Positions 11,559 to 23,213 of a stretch of DNA of 64,000 bases are shown here, in pieces. The notes beneath the pieces are model-generated. The model ran no database searches. It had not been told where the DNA came from and saw only the letters and a list, made by a program, of their open reading frames with translations. Source of the stretch: Mallotus nudiflorus (Eukaryota > Streptophyta > Magnoliopsida > Malpighiales > Euphorbiaceae). Where the stretch lies: positions 641,282 to 705,281 of the forward strand of contig CANTUR010000670.1 in NCBI GenBank assembly GCA_947683625.1, written 5' to 3'. Every line of letters begins with the position of its first letter. The first letter of the stretch is position 1. The position numbers were made by a program, and so were the translations under genes.

Positions 11559-14500
11559 TGTAATATCCCGTATTTTTAACTATTTTTTTACTGCATCGGG
11601 ATATGCAGTGTTAATAATTTTTGTATATATATTATGATATTTTTACGAGTTGATATGTATTTAAAACTTATTTTAATTATTGTGTATTATTTAAAGTGCT
11701 TTACGTAAAATTTTTCCGGGACTTGCATTTTCAGGGAAATTTTCACATAAATAATTTACTATTAATTATTTTAAATAGATTTACGGACTTGCATGAACTC
11801 ATATATATTTTTAAAGTACTAAATAAAATATATATATGTGTATTTATTTAATTAATTAGGGTTTAATAAATTACCCTAATATTTTATTATTTATTAATTT
11901 GTTTTAATATTATTTAATTATTTTTTTAAGGTGTATTAAATTTTAAAATATTAAATTATTAGTGTGTGGTGTATATTTAATGTGTGTAATTTAATATTAT
12001 TTTAATATATAGTATAAAGTATATATATATACATATATACATTTAATATTTAACAAAAAATTAAAGTTTGATATAATTACCAAATTGCCACCCGAGCTTC
12101 TCCCTCACTCCCGATCACTTCCCTCACCGTTCCAGTCGCTACCGTCCCGATTTCTTGACGTTGGTGTGCCGTCCGGCGTGCCACCTCCTTCCTCAGCCTT
12201 CCCCGCCGCCTGTTGCAGCCGTTTCCGGCATCTGGAGATCGATTTCGGTCGGAGAAGCCAAAAGTGGGAGCAACATCGTTCACGACATTTTCGGCCATCG
12301 TTTTCGACACCGCCAGTCTCTTTCTTCTCCTTGAGCTCCGGTGAGTGTGATTCCAAGCTTTGTTTCACTTGAAATGGTCTTGATTTGCTTAGGTTTCGAT
12401 TTTTTGAATTCAGCCTATTAGGGTTCTTGAATTTTTTGAACTTCAATTTGATTGATTCATGAAAAATTACTTCACAAATGTTGTTCCCCTTAGCTTAATA
12501 TACATGTGTGAATTTTTTTTGGAATTTTTGGAGATTATTTTGATTTTTGGGTATTTTTGAATATTTTAATATTATTTTCTAATTTTCAAAAATTAATTAA
12601 GTAAATTATGAAATTGTGTTTTATGATGAATATAGGTGTTCAAATGAATTATAGAAATTTATTTGGAATTTTTATGAATTTCTATGTATTTATTTTGAAT
12701 TATTTAGGTTTATGTAATTTTGGGAAAATTAGGTTAATTGTGTTTTTAATTGAGATTAATTGGTTAATTGAGTTTAATTATTGATATTACTGATAAATAT
12801 GTCAAGAAAATTAATTTTGGATAATTATACTATTTTTTGGTGAATTTTTGAAGTAATTATAATATATTTATATATATAGGGGTATTTTGGTAATTTTACA
12901 CAAAATTGGAAAAAAAATGTAATTTAATTGGTTTTAATAGTTATTTAAGGTAAACAAATGATTTCTACAAATTATTTAATATTTTTAATTAATTAAAATT
13001 ATTTTTCGTGAATTATTTTCAATTATATATATACTATACGATTTTACTAATAAAATGAGTTTTTATCGGTTTTTAATGTGTTTAAAGGTTAATTATGTAG
13101 TTTCTATGTATAAAATGTATTTCTATGTTATAAGGGTATTTTTGGTATTTCTGTAATTTTCTGTGATTGTGGACCCCGGTCGGTAGACTATAGTTTGGAG
13201 TCCGACCGAGGGGTTATGGATGAGTTGTTGAGCTTGTTTTTCGAAGTGTGTTTCTTTGCAAGGTCGGCTCTACTCTTTGAGTAGAGAGATGTCTATTTTA
13301 CAGGGGAGGTTCTGCCGAATTTTCAGTAGAATTCTCATAAAACGTGATGTCCGATCGAACCCTAATTTCGATTCTGTGTTTAATATTCTAGATCGAGTTC
13401 TAAGATTTTCTGTTAGGTTTATTATGATTTCTGTCATTATTGTTTGTTTAGTTGCGCCGAGACCGAGGCCTAGCGGACCAGGCCCGTCGGACCCATCTCG
13501 TGGAGCGCACTAAGTGTGAGTTGCTATTTTATATATATGTGCTTTATGATGCATGATTTTAGAAATATATGTTTTATTTTGATTAAATATGCATAAATAA
13601 TGTGATTTGTATTAAGTATATTGTTAGTTTATTTTTGGTTTATTTTTGGTATATATTAAATTATATGCATGTTTTATTAATAAATTATATTTAAAATATT
13701 TTTAAATATATTTCTAGCTTAATCTATAATTTGATTGGATTTATTTGACGTATATATACTCAAAATATACCTGGTTTACTTTTGGTATATTTCTAGTATA
13801 TATATGGTTTATATTGTTATTTTATTTAAATTCATGCATCATTTATTTGTGAATGAATGTTTTTATATTTATAAATGAAGGATACCAATAGAACGTGCTA
13901 CCTAGTGGGCAGCACTAGGACCGAGTACGTACCGGTACGCTTATAGCATTTAGGCTATATTACTAACCAGTTTGTGGATATTTATTGGATATGAATATTT
14001 GATGTGTGATATGATTTGGGAGTTTGATTGCTGGAGCTCGGTTGACCTAGTGTCTCGGGGCCAATCACACTAACAGTCAGACTGTTGGAGCTCGATTGAC
14101 TTAGTGTCTCGGGGCCAGTCTACTGTCCAAATGGAATAAGTGAATATTTTGAAATAAATGAGCCTGTATGGCTAGAGTGTTGTCTAACATTGTTTTTGAG
14201 GTTGCGATATTATAGGGTTCTATTTGATCCTTCATAAACGATGATTTTCAATAAAATATATAAAATGATTTTACTGCATCTGTGTGTATTTTCCTGTATA
14301 TATACATATTAGATATATACTGTTGATTGTATGCATTGTCATTTAGTATGCATGTATATATATTATAGTAATTCACTGAGTGAGGTCTGACTCCCCTTCG
14401 TTGACTATTTTTCAGGAGAGTCATCGTCTTCAGACCTCAGTAGCAGGCCTGTACGCCGGATTTCTTCCGCCCCGGCTTCTTTATGTAAACTGCTTCTCTA

Positions 14501-14795
14501 AGTCTTGAGTTTTATTTTATCAAGACAATGCAGTAGTCATTAAATTGTTAAATAGATGTTGTATTATATTTGAACTGGATTTGTATTAAAACAGTTTATA
14601 TATATGAGATGAGAATTTGATTTAAATTCCTTGGTGGTGGAATATTATTTTGATATTTATATTTTTTATTTCCGCTGCATTATATATTGTTATTACTGGC
14701 ATGTTTTATTTTATTTTTAGCTTGCTACGGGTTCCGGATTTGAAAGAATTCCCGTTCCCTAGCGCCGGTCATGACCCCTATTTTGGGTCGTGACA
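11559..14795 (+). repeat. Tekay-2 3' LTR, complete (3237 bp)
   Basis: Starts TGTAATATCCCG and ends GGGTCGTGACA, with the TG/CA termini of an LTR. Length suits the Tekay lineage. A GC-rich island at about 12085-12350 stands in AT-rich sequence and ends in a strong splice-donor-like CTCCGGTGAGT. The later blocks match those of the 5' LTRs. The bases after it (14796-14800, CTTTG) would be the target duplication, but the left partner is lost. The usual polypurine tract just before the LTR is absent here. Confidence 0.93.
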
Positions 14796-15342
14796 CTTTG
14801 TAATCAAATGTTCATAATGAGAGTTGGAGTATTTTGGTGGAAATGTAATTGAAATTACTTAAAGGTTATAAAAGTACTTAGAAATAAGAAATTCACTTTA
14901 AGGGGATTAAAAATTAGCATAGAACTTATTGGTTTTTGTTTGTCTCTGCAAAATCATGAGAGTGTTTGTGGACTCTAAGTAAAAACACCCTTTATTGAAA
15001 ATGAGAGTTTCTTTTAAGGATCATTGGCTATATTCTCCAATCATTACATCCATATTTATATGTTTGTTAACTTTTATAGTTCTTGATTAACTCTGAATTG
15101 TAGTTCTAACATTCATTGCTTAAAATTATTATTAGTATATTTAAATTAATTAGAGTAGTTATTAATTTAGTGACTTTAAGTTAATTAGAACAATTCAATA
15201 CTATCTTAATATCATTTGCCTATCCATTCGAGTATTTGTCTAGTTAATATTAAATTTACTCAAAATTCCCTAGAGTTCAACACCCTACTTGTTCTTTATT
15301 TAGTCTTAGAGACTAGGGTTTAATTTGAATCACATCAAATTT
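14796..15342 (+). repeat. Athila-type LTR end/leader remnant
   Basis: AT-rich sequence without an ORF between the Tekay-2 LTR and the degraded Athila primer-binding site. By position it should contain the 3' part of an Athila 5' LTR ending just before the TCAAATTTTGGCG motif. The second LTR is not in the window, so the left boundary cannot be set; it may have been cut by the Tekay-2 insertion at 14795/14796. Confidence 0.55.
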
Positions 15343-15360
15343 TGGCGTCATTGCTGAGGA
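15343..15360 (+). other. Degraded Asp-tRNA-type primer-binding site
   Basis: TGGCGTCATTGCTGAGGA resembles the TGGCGCCGTTGCCGGGG site used by Athila/Tat elements, with several transitions. It lies just upstream of the Athila gag start. Confidence 0.75.
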
Positions 15361-15484
15361 ATTTATTTGGTAATTTTTATTAATTTAGGGTATAGAAAGG
15401 TTGTTTCAGGCCTTAGTTTTATATTTTTTTTATAAATTATTATTTATTGATTTGTAATTATTAATTTTGATTTCATTTTTTATA

Positions 15485-16700
15485 ATGCTTACTAGAAGTG
15501 TTATTGATAATACTCTTTACTTTGATCCTAAAATTGAGTTAACTTTACATGCTTTACACAGGGAATAAAGACATAGAATAGTGAATCAATAGGAATTGAA
15601 TAATATGGCTGAATCGGAAAGAAGAATGTTAGACGATTTTGCCATGCTTGACATAACAGGTAGTTTTGGAGGGATTGTGGCTCTAACCATTGCTAATAAT
15701 AACTTTGAAATTAAGCCAATCATTATTCAAATGGTGCAGAATAATTAATTTAGAGGTTTACAAGGAGAGGACCCTTATGCTCACATTTTGACCTTCCTTA
15801 ATGTGTGTGTAACTTCCAAGATAAATGGTATGATAGATGATGCCATAAGGCTTAGACTTTTCCCATTTTTGGTCAAGGATAAAGCATAACTTTGGCTTGT
15901 TAGTTTTCCAAGTGAATCAATCATAACATGGAACCAATGAAAGCAAGAATTTCTCCATAAATATTTTCCACCACATAAGATAGGCAAGTTTCGCAATAAG
16001 ATCACAACTTTCAAGCAAAATGCAAGTGAGACGATTTATGCAGTTTGGGAGAGATTCAAGGAACTTCAAAGGCAATGCCCATATCATGGTTTGCCAGATT
16101 GGATGATTCCTCAAATTTTCTATAATGGGCTAATCGATGACAATAAGAACATTATTAATGCAGCTTTCGGTGTGAAATGGATGGATAAAATGGCTAAAGA
16201 ATCTATTACTTTGCTTGAAGAACTTGCATCTTAAGGGTACATGGGTGATGAAACAACAATGGCAAAAGCAAAAGGAGTTTTAGAACTTGGAACCATGCAT
16301 ATATTGAATGCAAAGGTAGATGCTCTCACCAAGCTAGTAAGTAAATCTCAAATTAATCCTCTAGAAAGTGCTAACGTTGTTTATGGAGGATCTCATTCAT
16401 ATTCTCAATGTAATGTGACTTCTAATATGGATGTGAGCTATGTGCAAGGAGCTTTTAATCAAATAATGGGGCTAAACTCCAACACTTATAACCCTCAATG
16501 GAGAAACCACCTTGGATTCTCATGGTCAAATCAATCCTCACAATTGAACCCCCTCATTTAACCTAAACACCAAACCCCAAACCCACTAGGACTTCCCATG
16601 AAACAACTAGCCTTTAATCGTACCCAACCTAAGTCCAATCTTGAAACTCTTATAGAGCAATTTCGTCAACCAATAAATGACCATTAATAAACAAAATGAC
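15485..16700 (+). pseudogene. Athila gag-like coding region, broken
   Basis: Starts at an ATG at 15485 and runs through a recognisable Athila gag: a capsid-like core (AVWERFKELQRQCPYHGLP near 16035-16095, then FYNGL), and a downstream stretch (16241-16561 open) with NTYNPQWRNHLGFSWSNQ, the signature found before the zinc-finger part of Athila gag proteins. Several in-frame stops (for example near 15566, 15745, 15886, 16232). Not functional. Lineage rests on family knowledge of these motifs and on the primer-binding-site type. Confidence 0.82.
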
Positions 16701-19033
16701 AAGCAGTTTAAGCAACTTAGCTCAAAACTTGAACAACTTGCCACTCATAACTGCATCCTTGAAACCTAAATTGCCCAATAAGCCTCTTCGTCCAACATTA
16801 AAACTTTGGGGAAGCTTCCTAGCCAACCGGAGTTTACACTAAAAGAGACTTATCATGAAATTACTTTGAGGAGTGGTAAGGAGATTGAAAAGGTTACTAG
16901 TAAGAATAGGAGAGTGGTTGATGATGATAATGAGATAGAAATTAAAGCTAGTAAAGGAAATGAAGATGTGGATATTAGTAGTAAAGATGAAGTTGAGGGT
17001 GTAAAGAAGGGTAAAAAGGAGATGTCATATCACCTAAGGATGATGAACTTAAGGTGGATTTTAAAACACTACATTTTCCTTAAAGGTTTATAAGGCATAG
17101 CTTGGATAAACAATTTGGCAAATTCCTTAATTATTTTAAGGAAATCATAATTACTATACCATTTATGGAAGTCATTAGAGACATGATAGCATGGGATAAA
17201 TTTTTAAAGGATATCATTAACCATAAGAGCAAGATTGAAGACTATGACTTAGTTTCTCTTGTTGAAGAATCTAAAGCTATGTATTCCAAATCTCCACCAA
17301 AGCTTAAGGATCCCAGTTGCTTTACAGTTCTTTGTGTAATTGGAGGTACTCATTTTGATAAAGCTTTGTGTGATATTAGTGCTAGTGTTAGCCTTATGTC
17401 TTACTCTATTTATAAAAGGCTTGATTTGGAAGAACTTAAGCCTATAAATATGTGTCTTTCCACGACAAAAAAATCTATCACTTATCCACTTGGCATTCTT
17501 GAAAATGAGATAACTAAAGTAGGAAATTTTGTAATACTATATGATTTTATTGTATTAGACATAGAGGAAGATCTTTAAATCCCAATCTTGTTTGGGAGAC
17601 CATTTTTATGACAGCAAGAGCAATCATTAACATGAAAAGAGGGAAGATTACATTAGAAGTGGATAATGAGAATATGGAATTTGGTGTGTTTAAGATGATG
17701 AAGTCTACACCAATGGAAGTGGCAAGTAGAATTGACTCTTTTGATGTTATTGATGAATGCATTAATGAAATGATACATGAATGTCTAAGGCAAGACCCTA
17801 TTGAGCCATACATGATGGAAGAAGCTGATGTAAAATTCTTAGAAGTAACTCCATATTTTCCTCCTTTTAGGACTTTAAGGTTTGAACGTTTATAGAGGGA
17901 TGATGATGTAAAGTCTACTTCACTAAGTGAAGAAGTCAAGATAGAGCTCAAGCCTTTACCATTAAATATAAGATATGTATTTCTTGATTCTAACTCTAAA
18001 TTTCCTTTCATTGTGAATTCATCTTTGCCTAGTAATAATGTTGTCACTTTATGTGATGTATTACTTAGTCATAAAAGTGTAATTGGTTATTCTATAAATG
18101 ATTTAAAGGGTATTGGCCCTAATGTGTGCATGCATAGAATCCTCCTAGAGGATAATGCCAACCCTTTTTTTGAAGGGAAAAGACGGCTAAATCCTACTCT
18201 CAAGGAGGAGATAAGAAAGGAGGTAACTAAGTTGCTTGACAATGGAATTATATACTCCATTAGTGATAGTAAATGGGTGAGCCTCGCTCAAGTTACTCCA
18301 AAGAAGGGAGGTTTAACCATTGTTAAAAATGAGTATAATGATTTAATACCTATTAGAACTATCACAGGATGGTGTATGTGTATTGACTATAGGAAGTTAA
18401 ATAAAGCAACTAGAAAGGATCATTTTCCATTGCTTTTTATTAACCAAGTTCTTGAGAGACTATCCAATTTTTCTTATTTTTGTTACTTAGATGGACTCAA
18501 TGGTTTTTATCAAATTCCTATTCATCTCGAGGACTAAGCTAAGACTACCTTTACATGCCCATATGGTACTTTTGCTTTTAGGCATATGCCTTTTGCTTTA
18601 TATAATACTCCTGTAACTTTTCAAAGACGCAAGTTTTCAATATTCAATAATTTACTTGATGATTGTGTAGAGGTTTTTATGGATGACTTTAGTGAATATG
18701 GTGCTGATTTTTCTCGTTATCTAAACAATCTCTCTAAAGTTCTTGATAGGTGTATCGAGCATGGGTTGGTCTTGAATTAGAAAAAAAATGCCATTTCATG
18801 GCACAAGAAGGAATCATTCTTAGACACTCAGTCTCAAGAAGAGGTGTTAAAGTTGATAGAGAAAAGATATAAGTAATCACTAATATGCCACCCTAAAAGT
18901 GTGTTAAAGATATAAGAGGCTTCCTTGGCCATGTAGGTTTTTATAGAAGATTCATTAAGGACTTTTACAAAATAGTGAAGCCATTATGTAAATTACTTGG
19001 TAAAGATGCTAATTTTGAGTTTGATGAAGCATG
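16700..19033 (+). pseudogene. Athila protease-RT, interrupted by a copia insertion
   Basis: Continuation of the Athila polyprotein with stops. A lysine/glutamate-rich stretch (16860-17090) precedes a retropepsin-like domain (CDISASVSLMS near 17370) in which the usual D[ST]GA has become DISA. Reverse transcriptase is readable from about 18130 to 18780 with CIDYRKLNKATRKDHFPL and the catalytic box FMDDFSEYG (near 18680). The frame continues with stops to GFYRRFIKDF and then DEA at 19021-19031, where the Sirevirus LTR begins. The same reading resumes at 29467. Confidence 0.85.
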
Positions 19034-20055
19034 GGGGTGAATAGGACTATCAATCAAAAATAAGAAATTAAAAAGAATTGAATAAGAAATAGAAGGAATG
19101 TTGAGAAGGAAGAATGATGAACATAAGAATTTAAGGATTTTGGATTCTTAACAATCACTCACAATCTTATTCATAAGATTGAGATTACATAAGAGTTTTA
19201 TGGCTCACTCTTATAACCTCACAACTTAAGTTTTTAAGGCTCATTCAAAAAACCAATTTACAAGCATTTTTAAGGCTCACACTAAAACTAAACTCCTAAG
19301 TGTTTTAATGGCTAAACACTTTAACCAATTCCTTTAGAATAGAATCTCACTTCCTGTTTCCTTAACCCTAGAAAATAGAAGAATAAAAATTTTTATTCTA
19401 ACACTCACCAACTCTCATAAGAGTATATAATAATAAAATGATTTTTGAAAGATTTTAGAGAGCTTAATTGAATGCTTGGAAGTATATAATGAATAAATAA
19501 GTTTCTTAACCTCAAAATAATCTTCAGAGGTTATAATTATACTTGAGCAATTCAATTATAACTAATGGAAGCAATAATTTCATTCCCAATAAAATCAAAG
19601 TCCATTTGAATGTAATTTGGACTTTTAAGCTATAATTTTTCAGGTCTTGATCAGGATATCATCAGTCCTACTTGAGATGAGCATTGAATAGCTGTTATGA
19701 GCCATTGTATTTGAATTTTTGCATTGGTCCTGGTTGGGACATTGGATTCAGATCAGTTTTGCCAAAAATTGAGTTTTTGTAGAAATTGGTCTACCTTTGT
19801 CCCAGTTGGGGCTACCCTGGTCCTGTTCTGGACCATGATAGGATCTGCACTTTTTGTGTAATTTAGTCCCTATGTTGAGTCTGATCGAGATAGTGCTTGT
19901 GATGCCTTTTTGAGATGATTTTTCTTTAATAGTTCATCATCATTTTGACTTCTAAATTATTCCTAACTTATACACACTTGAAGCAAACACATTAATTGCT
20001 CAAAATTAAGTTTGTTAAGATCAAAATGAAGGTTGATAACTTGCTAAGGTCAATA
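19034..20055 (-). repeat. Sirevirus 3' LTR (outer tip truncated)
   Basis: Matches 28378-29466 with scattered substitutions. It lacks the TGAAAGAGTCC tip (plus-strand reading) of the other copy. The inner end reads AAGGTCAATA where the other LTR has AAGGTCAACA, so the terminal TG of the element reading has mutated to TA. Contains several imperfect TCCC..GGGA dyads (19640-19850). Confidence 0.87.
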
Positions 20056-20912
20056 ATCTCCCTCTTTTTTATTTTGACAAGCTTAATTTGAGTTTGATAA
20101 TAATACAAGGTAAAGTGTGTGATAGATAACAATTATGATAATAATGATGATATTAAATAAAATAAAATATATTTCTTTATTTCTCCCCCTATCTCGATCA
20201 TAGACATGATAAGAAATATAAAGTTATAATTTATTTTTCATGACAAAAGCATAAAAATATCATGAATGAATTATGGCCTAACATAACAAATGTGTTAAAA
20301 ACATAAAAAAAAATGTTTGGCAATATGAAGGAAATAATTTCAAGCATATATGCATATAATGCATCGCAAAAAAAGTACATATAACACAACCTCATATGAT
20401 CATATAGTGCTTAGCTAGCTAATTATACATGATCATGTGGTACTTAGCTTATTACAAACACAAATACTAAGCATAATTATCACATAGCTTCTTCTCCCCT
20501 TTTGTCAAAGACAAAAAGAAAAGAGAGACATATAAAATGAAATGTACCTAAAGGAATAATAATAAGAAAACCTAGAGATAATAAAAGATCACAGACCAAA
20601 ACTATGAAAAACAAAGATACATCAAATCTTTATGAAATTATATGGCATACATAAAAATAATATTCAAATAATTTTCTCTCCCCCTATTTTTAAATAATAA
20701 AATAGAATAGAATAACATAAAAATTTGATATTAAGGACACACTTTCACATATATGTATATTAAAAAAAAATTCTCCCTTTTAAATGAATTAACTAAATAA
20801 TCATGCAAATTTCTCCATTTTAAATGAATTAACTAAATACTTATGCAAATTTCTCCATTTTAAATGAATTAACTAAATACTCATGCAAACTCAAATATTT
20901 CTCCCCCTTTTT
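20056..20912 (-). other. Polypurine tract array upstream of the Sirevirus 3' LTR
   Basis: On the element strand, AAAAAAGAGGGAGA lies directly before the LTR (plus 20056-20070) and is the expected polypurine tract that primes plus-strand DNA. Similar purine tracts recur at plus 20181-20190, 20491-20500, 20671-20690, 20771-20780, 20811-20820, 20851-20860 and 20901-20910. Multiplied polypurine tracts are a described Sirevirus trait. No gene is seen in this stretch. Confidence 0.72.
20771..20890. repeat. 40-bp tandem repeat, three copies
   Basis: Three near-identical 40-base units, each with TTCTCC(C/A)TTTTAAATG followed by AATTAACTAAATA and ATGCAAA. Each unit carries one purine tract on the element strand, so this duplication alone multiplies the polypurine tract. 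Confidence 0.9.
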
Positions 20913-21119
20913 AAAAAATGAAAAGAATGAATACTAGAGAAATTGACATTTTGAGGAAAGGAAAATTTCATTAATAGGAGAATTCATACAGCATAAAGAT
21001 AAAATACTAAAAATAAACAAAACATAACCACACAAAAAAATGGGCCTAAAAATAAACTAGCAGCTCATATATGAAAAATAAACCAAACAGATACTGAAAA
21101 TAAATCAAATGAAAAGTAC

Positions 21120-22392
21120 ATATAATATCTATGAAGGATGAGGAGGATAGGTGCAATTATACCCTTGGTGCTCATAAATATGATGGACAAGGAGGATAGG
21201 TGCAATTATAGCCTTGTTGCTCATAAATACGATGGACATCATATTGAAGATAAGCAATGTTGTCATTGATTTGATTGAAATTCTCATTAAAATTGGATTC
21301 AACTCCATCAATGTGAGAATTGAAGTCGGATTCCATCAAGGACATGCACTTAAAGATTTGTCCTACCCAAAAGAGGTTCATTATCTTGAGCTTAAACACC
21401 TTGAGTTGATGTACCTTCACTTCTTGTCCTTTTCGTTAGAGGAGCATCATGAGTTTGTTCTTCTTCCTTAATGTCTTAACCTTCTTGCTCTTTTAATTCT
21501 TGAAACATAGCTTCAATATTTTCACTTACTCCAAAGTCATGTTTACAAATCCAAACATCATTAATAAAAGTGAGTTGTTTGGAATTTTTTATAAAAGTTT
21601 CATTAAGAAGTATAGGCTTGGTATAAGGTAGAGGATCAAGATTAATATTGTAGAATTTAGCTAATTTTGTGACAATTCCACTAAAAGAAATTGCACTAGT
21701 GTTACTATCATTAATTAGCCAAATTCTCCATTATAAAAATCTTCCCAAAGCAATATTTTCATCATGACAAGGATAATAAATAATGAAAAGTTCATCAAGA
21801 GAAAGAGTTTCATTAGAAAGAGCTCTACCATTAATAGAATAGGTAATGAAGCGATGAACATACCAAAGTGCTTTAGATTTGATGTATGAGGCGTTAGGAT
21901 GTTCGGTGGAGAATTGAGGAGTATTAGGAGCTTTGATTTCATCCCAAAATGAGGAAGCAAGACAATGAGGATTAATTCAAATGTGTCCCTCTTAGGAAAA
22001 ATCAAAAAGAGTATCAAACTCTTTGTGTGTCATGAAGCGATCTCTTCCTCCTAATTTGAATCTCATGGAGAAGTAATGATTACCTTCATCAAATTTGATG
22101 AAATAAATTCATTAATGAGAGAAGAATAATATGGAAAAGGTGAGAAGGCAAAATCATATATCCCACATTTAAGAAGAAGATCCTTAACTTCATCATAGCA
22201 ACCAATTGCTTTGAGAGTAGGTTCATCCATAAATCTTAAAGGAATAAAGGCTCTCTTTTGGAATTGTGACATTCTCTTTTTGAGATCTTAAGAAGAATAT
22301 AAGAATGGAGAGTGTGTTCTTTTGGGTTTATCCTTCTTTAAAAGAGGATTTTGAGAAGAGGAAGGAACCTTGTTTGGTTTCTTAGGAGCCAT
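21120..22392 (-). pseudogene. Athila-ORF1-like extra ORF downstream of Sirevirus pol
   Basis: Reading the minus strand from an ATG near 22392 (MAPKKPNKVPSSS) gives a protein of roughly 400 residues with frameshifts and stops. Recognisable parts: PLRFMDEPTLKAIGCYDEV near 22240, an FSMRFKLGGRDRF stretch near 22050 in another frame, then KALWYVHRFITYSINGRAL and DELFIIYYP near 21780-21870. The last two match, from family knowledge, the ORF-1/putative plant transposon protein family of Athila gypsy elements and relatives. Near the C-end a heptad-like segment is followed by a duplicated 16-residue peptide (IYE.QGYNCTYPP) from a 49-bp repeat (21141-21238). Sireviruses often have an env-like ORF here; this one does not look like an envelope protein (no clear signal or membrane segments). 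Confidence 0.68.
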
Positions 22393-22599
22393 GATGAGAG
22401 AAAAGAAAAATATAGAAAGAATTTATAGAGAAAGGAAAGATTGATTGAGATGAAAAATCTAGTAGAAATTGAATTGTACTTATAGGCAAGAGATTAGGGT
22501 TGGAAATAATTCAAATTTGAATTTGAATTGAATAAGAACCTCAAAAATCATTCCTGATTATGATTGGGGAGTCAAAAGGTTGATAGGATATGAAATTCT

Positions 22600-22760
22600 A
22601 ATGCTGTCAGGATTAATGTCCCAGTCAGGACATGCTCCCATCCTGGTCGGGACATGATGTCTCGAGTGATATCTCGATTGGGATCAATTCTTTGTAAAAG
22701 CACATAATTGACATAGTAATGTCCCAATTGGGACATGATTTGATCCCGAGTGGGACAAGT
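22600..22760. promoter_or_regulatory. Cluster of TCCC..GGGA palindromes
   Basis: Within 160 bases there are five dyads of the form TCCC-4-6 bases-GGGA, including the perfect palindrome TGTCCCAATTGGGACA near 22727 and imperfect ones near 22618 (GTCCCAGTCAGGAC), 22641, 22669 and 22744. The same kind of dyad recurs in both LTRs (19640-19850; 29030-29260). Palindrome clusters are described cis-elements of Sireviruses; function unproven. Confidence 0.6.
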
Positions 22761-23213
22761 TCCTAACAACAAGAAATTTTCAAAATCTTTACAATTAAGT
22801 CCAAGATATTTTACACTTATGTCCTTGCAAATTAATTGTATTTTATTTCCTTTAATTAAGAGATATAGTGAAGAATTAAATGAGTAATATGAATTGAGCT
22901 CATTTAAGGAAGGATAGATTTTGCTAAAAATTAAAATAATTAATTAAATGAATAAAAGTTTCATTAATTAATTATTAATTTTACAAAATAGGAATAAAAG
23001 AGAAAAAAATTTTACAAAAAAAATTAAGAAAATCACATTTAAAAATTAATCAAAGGAATTCAAATAAACATCATATAATTTCACATAAGGAAAAAGAATA
23101 ATTAATAAAATATAAAAAAAAATATACCTAGTGAACAAGAGCTATATACCACAAATAAACATAAAGAGAACTTAAAAGAAACCAAACATTAATATAGCAA
23201 ATTTAACACAAAA

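Noticed and set aside
12105..12446. 113-residue antisense ORF in the Tekay-2 LTR, with a similar one in Tekay-3 (60463-60862)
   Set aside because: Repeated between copies only because the LTR is repeated; arginine-rich low-complexity from a GC-rich island, no recognisable domain. Kept as a finding about the island, not as a gene.
13256..13513. 85-residue ORF inside the Tekay-2 3' LTR
   Set aside because: Lies wholly in LTR sequence and is not kept in the other LTR copies; chance ORF.
22572..22772. 66-residue minus ORF over the palindrome cluster
   Set aside because: Sequence is dominated by palindromic TCCC/GGGA words and lies between pol and the extra ORF; no protein similarity.
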